Positions 36,838 through 45,402 of a stretch of 64,000 nt of DNA are shown here, piece after piece (positions within the stretch are counted from its first letter, which is position 1; each line of letters opens with the position of its first letter). The stretch lies in contig NZ_JOMH01000001.1 of NCBI RefSeq assembly GCF_000711245.1, forward strand, positions 2,536,830-2,600,829, read 5' to 3'. A program made the position numbers and the translations under genes. The DNA is from Polycyclovorans algicola TG408 (lineage in GTDB: Bacteria > Pseudomonadota > Gammaproteobacteria > Nevskiales > Nevskiaceae). The notes below the pieces were generated by a model, which was not told the DNA's origin, ran no database searches, and was given only the letters and a program-made list of their open reading frames with translations.

Positions 36838-38876
36838 GGCCTGATTTTATCCCGCGCGGGCGGACTGCGACGCCGCCGCAGCGACTTGATCACCTGACGG
36901 ATCGACTGGTCGAGCTGCTGTTGCTGTGCCTCGGCCTGCAGAGCGTCGGGTCCGTAGCGCAACGCCTGATAGGCATCGCGTGCCGCAAAGAGTGCGGGCT
37001 GCACCTGAGGCTGCCGCTTCGCCAAACGTTGACACCAGTCGCCTACCGTTTCACCGGCAGGCGCATCAACGTCGCGCCGCGCGGCACGTTGCAGGCGGCG
37101 CCAACTTCGGCTGGCGACATCCGGTGGCGGGGCGGGGCGGCTGCGCCACAATAGCCAGGCGCCCACGGCGGTCAGCAATGCGGTGACCAGCCCGGTCAAC
37201 CACAGCAGCATCTGCGTCCAGCCTTGCACGCCCAGCCGCGATAAAAACGCCTGTTGCAACTCGGGCCCGTAGGCCAGGAACCAGCGGTTCCATTGCGCGT
37301 TGAGAAAGTCCCACTGCGCGCGGCTGATTGCCCAGACACTGTCGCCGTTGCGTCGCAGAAAATCCGGCAGTTCGCCGCTGGCGTCATCGAAGGCGCCGCG
37401 CAATCCCTGCTCGATACGGTCTGGCGACACGGCCGCGGTCGGGTCGACGCGTCGCCAGCCCTGATCGTCCAGCCAGACTTCGGCCCAGGCGTGGGCGTCG
37501 GACTGGCGAATGACCCAGTCCTCACCCACGCGGCTGCGCGCGCCGCCCTGGTAGCCGATGACCACGCGGGCGGGGATGCCGGCGGCGCGCATCATCACCA
37601 CAAAGCTGCTGGCGTAGTGCTCGCAGAAGCCGGCGCGGGTGTCGAACAGAAATTCGTCCACCGGCTGGCTGCCGAGTCGCGGCGGCCGCAAGGTGTAGCG
37701 GAACGGCTGTTCGCGAAAATACACAAGCGCCCGGTTGATGAGGGCCGCGTCGTCGCCGGCTTCGGCGCGCCAGCGCCGCATCAATGCCCGGGTTTCGGGC
37801 GCGCTGCCGCGTGGCAGTTGCAGGTTGCGATTGCGTTGCCAGCCGGCCAGACCATCGGCATCAAGTTGGTAATCGGGGTAGGCCTGCTGGCGCAGCAGAC
37901 GCCGCTCGGTGATGCGCCGGGTTGCCAGCAGTTGGCCGTCGCGATCCAGTCGACTGCCAGTTGGCAGGGCGTCGGGGTCACTCATCTCAAGACCAAACAG
38001 GCTGAAGCCGCGCGTCGATTCGAGCATCATTTCCAGGGTCACCGGCTCGCCCGTCAGCGTCAGTGCGGGCGGGTTGCGGTCACCGCCGCGCTCATAAGCA
38101 TCCCAGCGACGTCCGTCGTAGCGCTCGAACACCGGGCCGCGCCAGTACAGCTGCCGCTGTGCCGGTGCCGCCTCGTCAAAGCGGACGCGAAAGGCCAGCT
38201 CATCGCTGAGGATCAGTTCGGCGATGTCGCCCGGACTCATACTGTCGGGCACGCCACTGCGGCTGCTGCCGGCATCGGCCGGCAAGCCCCACAACGGCCC
38301 GGGGATACGCGGAAACAGCACGAAGAACACCACCATCAACGGCAGTGCCTGGGCAACGATCACCGCGCCAGCGCGCCAGTGCTGCCGCCACGGATCGGTC
38401 TCGGTGTCGGCTGTCGCGGCGCGGGTGTTGACCTCGACCAGCAGGCCGGTGATGCCGACGACCGTGCCCAGCAGCCACAGCACCGTCCAGATCTCCTGCG
38501 AGAACAAAAAGTGCGTGAACACCAGAAAATAAAGCAGCGCCACCATCACCCGCACGTCGCGCAGGCTGCGCATCTCCAGCAGCTTGAGCGCGGCCATCAA
38601 CACCAGTAGCGCGGTGCCCGGATGCTGGCCATTGATACGGCCATAGGCGACGAACACACCGGCAAACGCCGCGACGGTCAGCAGTGCCTTGAGGACCTTG
38701 CCCGGCAGCGGCAGACCGCGTTGCAGGTGCAGCAGTCGCCACGCCAGGGCGGCGACCACCAGTGCGGTCTCCCACGGCGGCACCCTGAGCACGTGCGGCG
38801 CCAGCACCAGCACCAGCAGGCCCATCAGGCGCAGCAGCGTGGCGCGCGGCAGCACGTCGGCCGGTGTGAGCGTCAT
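36834..38876 (-). CDS. TgpA-like membrane transglutaminase (DUF3488)
   Basis: 680 residues from the ATG at 38876. Several N-terminal membrane segments (about 10-190) precede a periplasmic transglutaminase-like domain (about 330-510) with the catalytic triad: Cys in RAGFCEHYASSFVVMMRAAGIP, His in SDAHAWAEVWL and Asp in RRVDPTAA. One more membrane segment near 555-575 and a basic cytoplasmic tail follow. With the DUF58 and MoxR genes it forms the widely conserved trio. P. aeruginosa TgpA is essential; its substrate is unclear. Confidence 0.88.
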   Translation of the reverse strand: MTLTPADVLPRATLLRLMGLLVLVLAPHVLRVPPWETALVVAALAWRLLHLQRGLPLPGKVLKALLTVAAFAGVFVAYGRINGQHPGTALLVLMAALKLLEMRSLRDVRVMVALLYFLVFTHFLFSQEIWTVLWLLGTVVGITGLLVEVNTRAATADTETDPWRQHWRAGAVIVAQALPLMVVFFVLFPRIPGPLWGLPADAGSSRSGVPDSMSPGDIAELILSDELAFRVRFDEAAPAQRQLYWRGPVFERYDGRRWDAYERGGDRNPPALTLTGEPVTLEMMLESTRGFSLFGLEMSDPDALPTGSRLDRDGQLLATRRITERRLLRQQAYPDYQLDADGLAGWQRNRNLQLPRGSAPETRALMRRWRAEAGDDAALINRALVYFREQPFRYTLRPPRLGSQPVDEFLFDTRAGFCEHYASSFVVMMRAAGIPARVVIGYQGGARSRVGEDWVIRQSDAHAWAEVWLDDQGWRRVDPTAAVSPDRIEQGLRGAFDDASGELPDFLRRNGDSVWAISRAQWDFLNAQWNRWFLAYGPELQQAFLSRLGVQGWTQMLLWLTGLVTALLTAVGAWLLWRSRPAPPPDVASRSWRRLQRAARRDVDAPAGETVGDWCQRLAKRQPQVQPALFAARDAYQALRYGPDALQAEAQQQQLDQSIRQVIKSLRRRRSPPARDKIRP

Positions 38877-39886
38877 GCGGGCAGCCCAAAGCGTGCCAAC
38901 GCGCTGAGGCAGCGATGGCAGTGCGCAGGGCCGCGATCGAGATCGATCTGTTCGGCGCCCAGGCGCAGCCCGAAGGCGACCGAGGTATCGGCAAGGTCGA
39001 CCACCCACCGCGCGAGTTGCGACAGACGGGCCTCAAGGTCGGCGCCGGGTGTCAGCGCCAGATCCAGCCAGCATTCGGGCTGTTCGCCGTCTTCAAACTG
39101 CTTGACCATGGGTGTGCCGGTTTTTGGCAGGCTCTTCCAGTGAATGCGCTGCAGGCTGTCGCCACGCACGTAGTTGCGTAGACCGGCGAACTGGGTCAGG
39201 CCCGGCTGCAGTTGTCGTGCTTCACCTTGCTCCAGTGCCAGGGTAGGAGGTGGACGCAGGCCCGGCGGGGCCAGTTGTGGGTAGGCCAGCACCCGCACCT
39301 CGGGCAGCACGAAGGTCCACGCGCGAAACAGGCCGACGGGCGCGCTGCTGGCCACGGTCAGGACCGGCAGCGCATTCCAACCCCGCCTTGCAGGTGCGAA
39401 CGGCAGACTGAGCCGGGCCGAGGTTGCCACTGTCACGCCGGGCCCCTCTGCTGCGGCCGTGTCGGCAAAGTGGACCTGAATGCCCAGCCGTGGCGCCTTT
39501 GACGGCTGGTCAACCAGAATCTGCAGGCGGGTTTCAGCGCCGACGTGTACGGGCGAATGGCCGATCTCGCGCAACCGCAGGCCCACCAGCTGCGCGTGCG
39601 TGTGGTGCATGCCGACCAGACCGATCGCGCCCAGCAGAAAGGTCAGGGCAAAGCCCATGCTGTTGGAATAATTCATCGCGCCGAGCAGCATCACCACGCA
39701 GAGCAACGCAAAACCGACACCGAAGCGGGTCGGCAAGATGTAGACGCGTCGCCGGTTGACTGACCAGGGCAGCGCGGCGGGCTGCAGGCGGCGCAGAATC
39801 CAGCGGTCTATCCAGCTGCGTCGCACGGTCGAGGCCTTCACCGCCCGACGCTTGAATAGACTGCTGCTGAATAGACTGCTGCGCAT
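38873..39886 (-). CDS. DUF58-domain protein
   Basis: About 337 residues. ATG at 39886 (GTG one codon earlier is possible). Two membrane segments (about 48-85, FGVGFALLCVVMLLG and GFALTFLLGAIGLVGM), then a soluble domain with the DUF58 core RNYVRGDSLQRIHWKSLPKTG (about 240-260). DUF58 proteins carry a von Willebrand A-like fold and are partnered by MoxR ATPases. The middle gene of the trio; its ends overlap those of the TgpA-like gene. Confidence 0.87.
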   Translation of the reverse strand: MRSSLFSSSLFKRRAVKASTVRRSWIDRWILRRLQPAALPWSVNRRRVYILPTRFGVGFALLCVVMLLGAMNYSNSMGFALTFLLGAIGLVGMHHTHAQLVGLRLREIGHSPVHVGAETRLQILVDQPSKAPRLGIQVHFADTAAAEGPGVTVATSARLSLPFAPARRGWNALPVLTVASSAPVGLFRAWTFVLPEVRVLAYPQLAPPGLRPPPTLALEQGEARQLQPGLTQFAGLRNYVRGDSLQRIHWKSLPKTGTPMVKQFEDGEQPECWLDLALTPGADLEARLSQLARWVVDLADTSVAFGLRLGAEQIDLDRGPAHCHRCLSALARFGLPA

Positions 39887-39895
39887 CACCGATGC

Positions 39896-40807
39896 TCAGG
39901 GAATCGGCACGGCGGCCAGCAAGTCCCTCGCCGTTGGCGGCGCTCGCGTGGCCGCGTGGGCGGCCAGCAGGCGATGGTCCATGACTGCGGGAAACACCGC
40001 CTGCACGTCCTCGGGCAACACACCCGGACGTCCCATGAGAAACGCCCAGGCTTGTGCAGCACGCTTGAGCGCCAACCCTGCGCGTGGCGAGACGCCGTGC
40101 CGCAGGCCCGCGTGCTCACGCGTGGCCTGAACCAGCGCGAGGATGTAATCGAGCAGGGCGGGGCGCGTCGTCACTTCGCTGACGCCCGCCTGCAAAAGCT
40201 GCAACTGCGCGGCGTCGAGCACCGGTGGCTGGTCGGCGAGCAGGCTGCGACGGTCGGCCTGTGCCAACAGTGCGCGTTCGGCCTCGGGCGGTGGGTAGCC
40301 CATCGACAGCCGCATCAAGAAGCGGTCGAGTTGGCTTTCCGGCAGCGGAAACACGCCGAGTTGGGAAAGCGGGTTCTGGGTGGCGATGACGAAGAAGGGC
40401 ACCGGTAACGGTCGCGTTAGGCCTTCGATGCTGACCTGACGCTCTTCCATGGCTTCGAGCAGGGCCGATTGTGTTTTCGGGCTGGCGCGATTGATTTCAT
40501 CGGCCAGCACCACTTGGGCAAACACCGGTCCCGGATGAAACCGAAAGCCGTTGCTGCTGGCCTCGAACACCGACACGCCCAGCACGTCGGCGGGTAGCAG
40601 GTCGGCGGTGAACTGGATGCGCTGAAAGTCCAGACCCAGCACGCGCGCCAACGCCAAAGCCAGGGTCGTCTTGCCAACGCCGGGCACGTCTTCGATGAGC
40701 AGATGACCCTGTGCCAGCAGACAGGCGACAGCGAGGCGCACTTCGTGTGGTTTGCCCAAAATGACCCGTTCGAGTGCTTCGAGAGTGTGGCTGACGGCGG
40801 CCTTCAT
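39896..40807 (-). CDS. MoxR-family AAA+ ATPase
   Basis: 303 residues from the ATG at 40807. Walker A in LIEDVPGVGKTTLALALA (about 38-55), Walker B VVLADEINRA, sensor region ATQNPLSQLGVFPLPESQLDRF, and the C-terminal lid GVSPRAGLALKRAAQAWA. MoxR ATPases act as chaperone-like partners of DUF58/vWA proteins. It is first in the DUF58/TgpA operon; the patatin gene is divergent, so a promoter for both lies at 40808-40986. Confidence 0.92.
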   Translation of the reverse strand: MKAAVSHTLEALERVILGKPHEVRLAVACLLAQGHLLIEDVPGVGKTTLALALARVLGLDFQRIQFTADLLPADVLGVSVFEASSNGFRFHPGPVFAQVVLADEINRASPKTQSALLEAMEERQVSIEGLTRPLPVPFFVIATQNPLSQLGVFPLPESQLDRFLMRLSMGYPPPEAERALLAQADRRSLLADQPPVLDAAQLQLLQAGVSEVTTRPALLDYILALVQATREHAGLRHGVSPRAGLALKRAAQAWAFLMGRPGVLPEDVQAVFPAVMDHRLLAAHAATRAPPTARDLLAAVPIP

Positions 40808-40986
40808 GCGCTGATTTCTTTGCGAGAATTTGGGGCCCGCGACTATACGCAAAGGCCACGCCAGACGATGAGCGTTCGCACCGGCCCGACGCGACAAGCA
40901 GGCTTGCGCGATTATTGGATTGCAGTCCCCGACCAAGCGGTCAATACTTTGTCCGCGTCACGTATCGGCGCCGAAGAGGAGCCCGA

Positions 40987-42504
40987 ATGTCCCGCAAACA
41001 ACGCGAACTCAACCGCGCCCTTGATGCCGCCGACAGCTATGCCGAGTGGCTGCAGATCGCCAATGAGCTTGATGTGGACGACGGCCTGGATGAATGGCGC
41101 GAGGACGACACGTCCTCAGAAAATTACGACTGGCGACTGATTCGCTCGCGCTTGCGGCAGGTTCGGCAGATGCGCAGCAACCCGGAGCACGGCGCCAAAC
41201 TGCGCCATCACCTGCGCCAGGGCCTGCACTGGAATCTGGGCAATCTGGGCAACCCGGCGCTTTACGGCGTGTCGCGCGTCGGCACCAAGATGCTGGTGCA
41301 CGACTACGTCAATGAAATTGCCGAAACACTGGTGGAGTTGGCGCACCGTGACGATCCGGCATTCCCGCCCGATGCCAAGCGGCGCTTTTTTGACGAGCTC
41401 TCGCAATCGTTCGGCCGTTCGGCGCTGATGCTTTCGGGCGGCGCGACGCTGGGGCTGTTTCATGTTGGCGTGGTCAAGTCGTTGTATCTCGAGGGCTTGC
41501 TGCCCGAGGTCATTTCCGGCTCCAGCGCCGGCTCGATTGTCGCCGCCACATTGGCCAGTCGCCCGGTCGACCAGGCCGAAATTCTGCTCGACCCGATGAA
41601 CGTTTATCACAACTTCTGGCGCCTGCTGCCGTGGCGTCTGTGGTTCCGGCGCGGCTCGGTGATGGACCAGGGTCAGCTGCGCCACGCGCTTGAACAGAAC
41701 ATCGAAGACCTGACCTTTGCCGAGGCCCACGAGCGCTCGGGTCGCATCATTGACATCACCGTGTCGCCCGCGGGCGTTAACCAGCCGCCGCGACTGCTGA
41801 ACTACCTGACGTTCCCATATCTGTACCTGTACGAGGCCATTCTGGCGTCGTGTGCCGTGCCGCTACTGTTCCCGCCGGTGATGCTGATGACCCAGGATGA
41901 ACGCGGCCGCCGCGTCCCCTACATGCCACTGCTGCGTTGGGTGGACGGCAGCTTGAAGTCGGACCTGCCAACGCTGCGGTTGCGGCGTCTGCACAACGTC
42001 AACCACTTCATCGTCAGCCAGACCAACCCGCATGTGCTGCCCTTTTTGAGTCGCCGTGAACCGGGCGGTGAGGGCATCCGCAACTCGGCGCGCGACTTCG
42101 CGCGTTCCAGCGTGCGCGGCACGGCCAAAGGTGTTGTCGATTTGGCACGCAACGCAATGTCGGGCGCCGGGCGCACCCGCAAAACCTTGGATGTGGCCTC
42201 CAGCGTGCTCGACCAGGAATACCGCGGCAACATCAACATCTTTCCCGAAATCAGCCTGTGGCGGTATGCCAACGTCACCTCAAACCCTTCGGTTGAGTCC
42301 TTGGAGCGCTTCATCCGCGAGGGCGAGCGCGCCACCTGGCCCCGCATGGAAATGATCCGCAACCAGACGGTCATCAGCCAGACACTGGCCAATTGCATGA
42401 CCCACCTCAAGGCACAACAGTCGGTCAATCCGCATCAACCGGACGCACCCACGGCGCCGCGCGCTGCCCGGCGGCCGTCGCTGAAGGTTGTGCGCTCCAA
42501 GTAA
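40987..42504 (+). CDS. Patatin-like phospholipase with DUF3336 N-terminus
   Basis: 505 residues from the ATG at 40987 with GAGGAG upstream. The N-terminal helical part (about 1-140) looks like DUF3336. The patatin domain has SGGATLGLFHVGVVK as oxyanion hole, nucleophile Ser in SGSSAGSIVAA (about residue 178) and the catalytic Asp in WVDGSLKSDLP (about 318). This branch includes bacterial and yeast triacylglycerol lipase-like patatins. The basic C-terminal region may bind membranes. Cytoplasmic or peripheral; no signal peptide. Confidence 0.87.
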   Translation: MSRKQRELNRALDAADSYAEWLQIANELDVDDGLDEWREDDTSSENYDWRLIRSRLRQVRQMRSNPEHGAKLRHHLRQGLHWNLGNLGNPALYGVSRVGTKMLVHDYVNEIAETLVELAHRDDPAFPPDAKRRFFDELSQSFGRSALMLSGGATLGLFHVGVVKSLYLEGLLPEVISGSSAGSIVAATLASRPVDQAEILLDPMNVYHNFWRLLPWRLWFRRGSVMDQGQLRHALEQNIEDLTFAEAHERSGRIIDITVSPAGVNQPPRLLNYLTFPYLYLYEAILASCAVPLLFPPVMLMTQDERGRRVPYMPLLRWVDGSLKSDLPTLRLRRLHNVNHFIVSQTNPHVLPFLSRREPGGEGIRNSARDFARSSVRGTAKGVVDLARNAMSGAGRTRKTLDVASSVLDQEYRGNINIFPEISLWRYANVTSNPSVESLERFIREGERATWPRMEMIRNQTVISQTLANCMTHLKAQQSVNPHQPDAPTAPRAARRPSLKVVRSK

Positions 42505-42540
42505 TCACACGGCTGCGTCGCCATTCAGTAAGCATGGCGC

Positions 42541-42741
42541 TCAGCGGTGGAAGTTCACCGGCTGCTCGCGCGGTGCATCGTTCGGTGGACGGGCCCCGGG
42601 TCCGCAACCCTTGCACGCCCCGCAACCCGAGTCGCAGCCTGGTGCGCGCTGCTTGCCGGGACGCCAGCGCCACAGCGCATAGGCGACGGCCGCGATCACC
42701 ACCAGGCCGACCAGTACGCCCTCAAGCTCGGCGTAACTCAT
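42541..42741 (-). CDS. FeoB-associated Cys-rich membrane protein
   Basis: 66 residues. One membrane helix (about 8-24, GVLVGLVVIAAVAYALW), a basic stretch, then the cysteine cluster CDSGCGACKGCG. It overlaps the end of feoB by 4 nt and sits where FeoC is found in enterobacteria. Matches the FeoB-associated Cys-rich protein type; it may pass on or sense iron. Confidence 0.75.
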   Translation of the reverse strand: MSYAELEGVLVGLVVIAAVAYALWRWRPGKQRAPGCDSGCGACKGCGPGARPPNDAPREQPVNFHR

Positions 42742-44582
42742 CCGCCCAGGCTCCGCGCCACCTGGTAGGTGACCAGCGCCATGCCGTAAGCCAGCGCAAA
42801 GAGATAACCGGCCGACAGCGCCACCATGCGCCACTGGTTGGTCTCGCGGCGGATCACGGCCAGGGTTGAGATGCACTGCGGCGCGTAAACAAACCACACC
42901 AGCAGCGACAAGGCGGTGGCCAGTGACCAATCACCGGCGATCAGCGGCGCCAGCAGCGTGCCAGCCGTTTCGTCGCTGGCCGACACGGCATACACCGTGG
43001 CCAGCGCACTCACCGCGACCTCGCGCGCCGCCATGGCCGGCACCAGCGCGATGCAGATCTGCCAACTGAAGCCCAGCGGCGCGAAGATGGGCTCCATCCA
43101 GCGGCCCAGGTGACCCGCAGCGCTGTACTCGATGGCCGGCCCCAAGGCGCCCGTCGGCGCCGCCGGAAAGGTCGACAGCGCCCACAACACAATGGTGAGC
43201 GCCAGAATGATGGTGCCGACCCGACGCAAAAAGATGGCCGCACGTTCCCACAGACCAATAAGAATGTCGCGCGGGTGGGGCAGGCGGTAGGCGGGCAACT
43301 CCAGCAGCAGCGGCTGCTCTTCACGACCCGCGCCGCCCCAGCGTTTCATGATCCACGCCACCGCCACCGCACTGAGCACGCCGGCCAGGTAAAGCGCGAA
43401 CAGAACAAGCCCTTGAAGGTTGAAGACGCCGAGCACCGACTGCTGCGGAATGAACGCCGCAATCAGCAACGTGTAAACCGGCAGCCGTGCCGAACAGGTC
43501 ATCAGTGGCGCCACAAGAATCGTCGCCAGACGATCGCGCGGACTGGGAATGCTGCGCGCCGCCATGATGCCCGGCACCGCGCAGGCGAAGCTCGACAACA
43601 AGGGAATGAAGGCGCGCCCGCTGAGCCCGGCCCCGACCATCAGGCGGTCGAGCAGGAAAGCTGCGCGAGGTAAGTAGCCCGACTCTTCGAGCAAAAGAAT
43701 GAAGGCAAAGAGGATCAGAATCTGCGGCAGAAACACCACCACGCCGCCAACGCCGGCAATCACCCCGTCGACCAACAGGCTGTTGAGCAGGCCGGCGGGC
43801 AGGGCGCCGCCCACCCACGCGCCAAGCCCACCGACCACGCTTTCGACGACCCCGATCAGCGGGTCCGCCCAGGCAAACACCGCCTGAAACATCACGAACA
43901 GCAGCGCCGCCAGCAGCGGCAGACCCGTCGCCGGATGCAACAGAAAGCGGTCGGCACGTTCGGTGAGGTCATCGCCGATCTTCGTGCCTGTGACGCAGGC
44001 CTCGCGCAAGGCATCCGCATCGGCGTGCCAGCGACCCGGGTCGTCGAACAACTGTGGCGTCGGGGCCGGCGGAATGGTTTGCAGCGCGGCTGACAGGCTC
44101 TGCGCACCGTCGCGCTGCACCGCAACCGTCCCCACGACGGGCATGCCGAGACGTTGCGTTAACGCCTGCAGATCAATTTGCACCCCACGTTTCCGGGCCA
44201 CGTCCATCCGGTTGACCGCAACCACCGTCGGCCGTCCCAGCGCCCGCACTTCCAGTACGAACCGCAGGTGCATCTGCAAATTTAGCGCGTCAACCACGCA
44301 GACCAGTACATCCGGAACGACCTCGCCTTCAAATCGGCCCAGACAGACATCCCGTGTGACCGCCTCATCCGGACTCGTCGCTTGCAGGCTGTACGTACCC
44401 GGTAAATCGATGATGTTGAGCGTTTGTTGGTCTGCGAGCCGGTGTATGCCGGTTTTGCGCTCGACGGTCACGCCAGCGTAATTGGCCACTTTCTGGCGGC
44501 TGCCGGTCAGCCGATTGAACAAGGCCGTTTTGCCGCAGTTGGGATTGCCGACCAAGGCGGCATGGCGCGCCGAGGCGGTCAT
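42738..44582 (-). CDS. feoB: Ferrous iron transporter FeoB
   Basis: 614 residues. N-terminal G domain: GNPNCGKTALFNRLTG (G1, about 12-27), DLPGTYSLQ (G3), VNRMDVARKRG (G4). The membrane part has Gate-type segments with LPRAAFLLDRLMVGAGLSGRAFIPLLSSFACAVPGIMAAR split over several helices. Shorter than E. coli FeoB (773), as in many proteobacteria. Inner-membrane Fe2+ uptake. Start overlaps feoA stop by 4 nt. Confidence 0.94.
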   Translation of the reverse strand: MTASARHAALVGNPNCGKTALFNRLTGSRQKVANYAGVTVERKTGIHRLADQQTLNIIDLPGTYSLQATSPDEAVTRDVCLGRFEGEVVPDVLVCVVDALNLQMHLRFVLEVRALGRPTVVAVNRMDVARKRGVQIDLQALTQRLGMPVVGTVAVQRDGAQSLSAALQTIPPAPTPQLFDDPGRWHADADALREACVTGTKIGDDLTERADRFLLHPATGLPLLAALLFVMFQAVFAWADPLIGVVESVVGGLGAWVGGALPAGLLNSLLVDGVIAGVGGVVVFLPQILILFAFILLLEESGYLPRAAFLLDRLMVGAGLSGRAFIPLLSSFACAVPGIMAARSIPSPRDRLATILVAPLMTCSARLPVYTLLIAAFIPQQSVLGVFNLQGLVLFALYLAGVLSAVAVAWIMKRWGGAGREEQPLLLELPAYRLPHPRDILIGLWERAAIFLRRVGTIILALTIVLWALSTFPAAPTGALGPAIEYSAAGHLGRWMEPIFAPLGFSWQICIALVPAMAAREVAVSALATVYAVSASDETAGTLLAPLIAGDWSLATALSLLVWFVYAPQCISTLAVIRRETNQWRMVALSAGYLFALAYGMALVTYQVARSLGG

Positions 44583-44827
44583 GGCGCGACGGCGTCCACC
44601 GAGATGCGCGCAGCCTCCGCGCGGCGCAACGCGAAGCGTGTATCGCCGATCCTGACCAGCAGGGGATCGCCACCAAAAGGCCCCGCACGCAACACTTCGA
44701 CGCGTCGGCCGGCGACAAAGCCCAGATCAGCCAGACGTTTCGCCACAGCGTCATTCTCGACGGCCGGCGTGACCCGCGTAATCCAACCGGGTTGGCAACG
44801 GGCAAGCTGCGAGAGGGTGATTTCCAT
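44579..44827 (-). CDS. feoA: FeoA SH3-like protein
   Basis: 82 residues, FeoA-type: LSQLARCQPGWITRV, RLADLGFVAGRRVEVLRAGPFGGDPLLVRIG and FALRRAEAARISV. It is cytoplasmic and needed for FeoB function. It is first in the feo operon. The 125 bp between it and the phage attachment site must hold the promoter; ATGATAGCTGTTTGC at about 44835 has only partial Fur-box character, so iron control is inferred, not shown. Confidence 0.92.
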   Translation of the reverse strand: MEITLSQLARCQPGWITRVTPAVENDAVAKRLADLGFVAGRRVEVLRAGPFGGDPLLVRIGDTRFALRRAEAARISVDAVAP

Positions 44828-44947
44828 TTCACGAATGATAGCTGTTTGCGTTTAAGAGCTAAATACATAAGCACGGGTAAAACGTGATCTTGCAACGCGT
44901 GACGCTGTTCGTCCCAGCCATCATCCGCAAGACGCTTCTGAACAATT

Positions 44948-45340
44948 TCAGAACAACGCATAATGTATATCGTGAATATTCGACGCTAAGTTATTGATTG
45001 CGGTCCCGAAGTCGGCGGCGTGCGCCCCCTGAGGCCAAAGGCATACCATCATCAGAGCGGCCCCGACTACGAACCCCGGTGCTACGGTTCTTTTGGCCCA
45101 TCGCTTCGCCCCATCTTGATCGCCTACACAGTTCCGTCTGTGCGCCTCTGCAGCTGCCACCACTTGGTGCCAGGGCAACCCCAACATTTTTCCCAGCGTC
45201 ACAGCCGCATCAATGGGTAGTGGTCTTGTGCCCGCTCGTATGTGGCTCAGTGCACCCTTTGAAACCCCGATTTTCTCGGCAGTTTTCGGGTCTGATCCCG
45301 TCTGTTCTTTGGCTTTGTCCAGTAGTTCGATCAGCGTCAT
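44948..45340 (-). CDS. Phage repressor-like HTH protein; 3' end crosses attL
   Basis: 130 residues, ATG at 45340 with GAGGGA upstream. The N-terminal helix-turn-helix (about 15-50: DPKTAEKIGVSKGALSHIRAG) is of the Cro/CI or DUF3693 type found in filamentous phages. One hydrophobic segment follows (about 89-105, GFVVGAALMMVCLW). It is the only gene facing left at this end, as expected of a repressor divergent from the phage operon. The final codons (HDIHYALF) are encoded by the attL site itself. In the circular phage the frame would instead continue into the right end at 52421-52501. Confidence 0.8.
   Translation of the reverse strand: MTLIELLDKAKEQTGSDPKTAEKIGVSKGALSHIRAGTRPLPIDAAVTLGKMLGLPWHQVVAAAEAHRRNCVGDQDGAKRWAKRTVAPGFVVGAALMMVCLWPQGAHAADFGTAINNLASNIHDIHYALF
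44953..44980. other. attL: hybrid dif-like site at the left phage end
   Basis: XerC-side half ACAACGCATAA (44953-44963), central TGTATA (44964-44969), XerD-side half TCGTGAATATT (44970-44980). It shares 17 bp exactly with the right site (44954-44970 = 52502-52518), then diverges. By XerCD logic the left half is host dif and the right half is from the phage. Confidence 0.85.
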
Positions 45341-45402
45341 GGGTTGTCCCTCGCGGTTGCGGCGTTATCCTACGCCTGCGCCCTGAACCCTCGAGTGCCG
45401 CT

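Noticed and set aside
44830..44850. Fur box upstream of feoA
   Set aside because: Only one half resembles the ATGATA-type repeat; too weak to annotate as a site.
44365..44961. 198-codon minus-strand frame reaching the left att site
   Set aside because: Runs over feoA, the start of feoB and the feo promoter in another frame; no start signal or family features.
44998..45402. N-terminal part of the 339-codon plus-strand frame in the phage
   Set aside because: It lies opposite the repressor gene, which has a proper HTH and ribosome-binding site; only the part after 45403 looks like protein.
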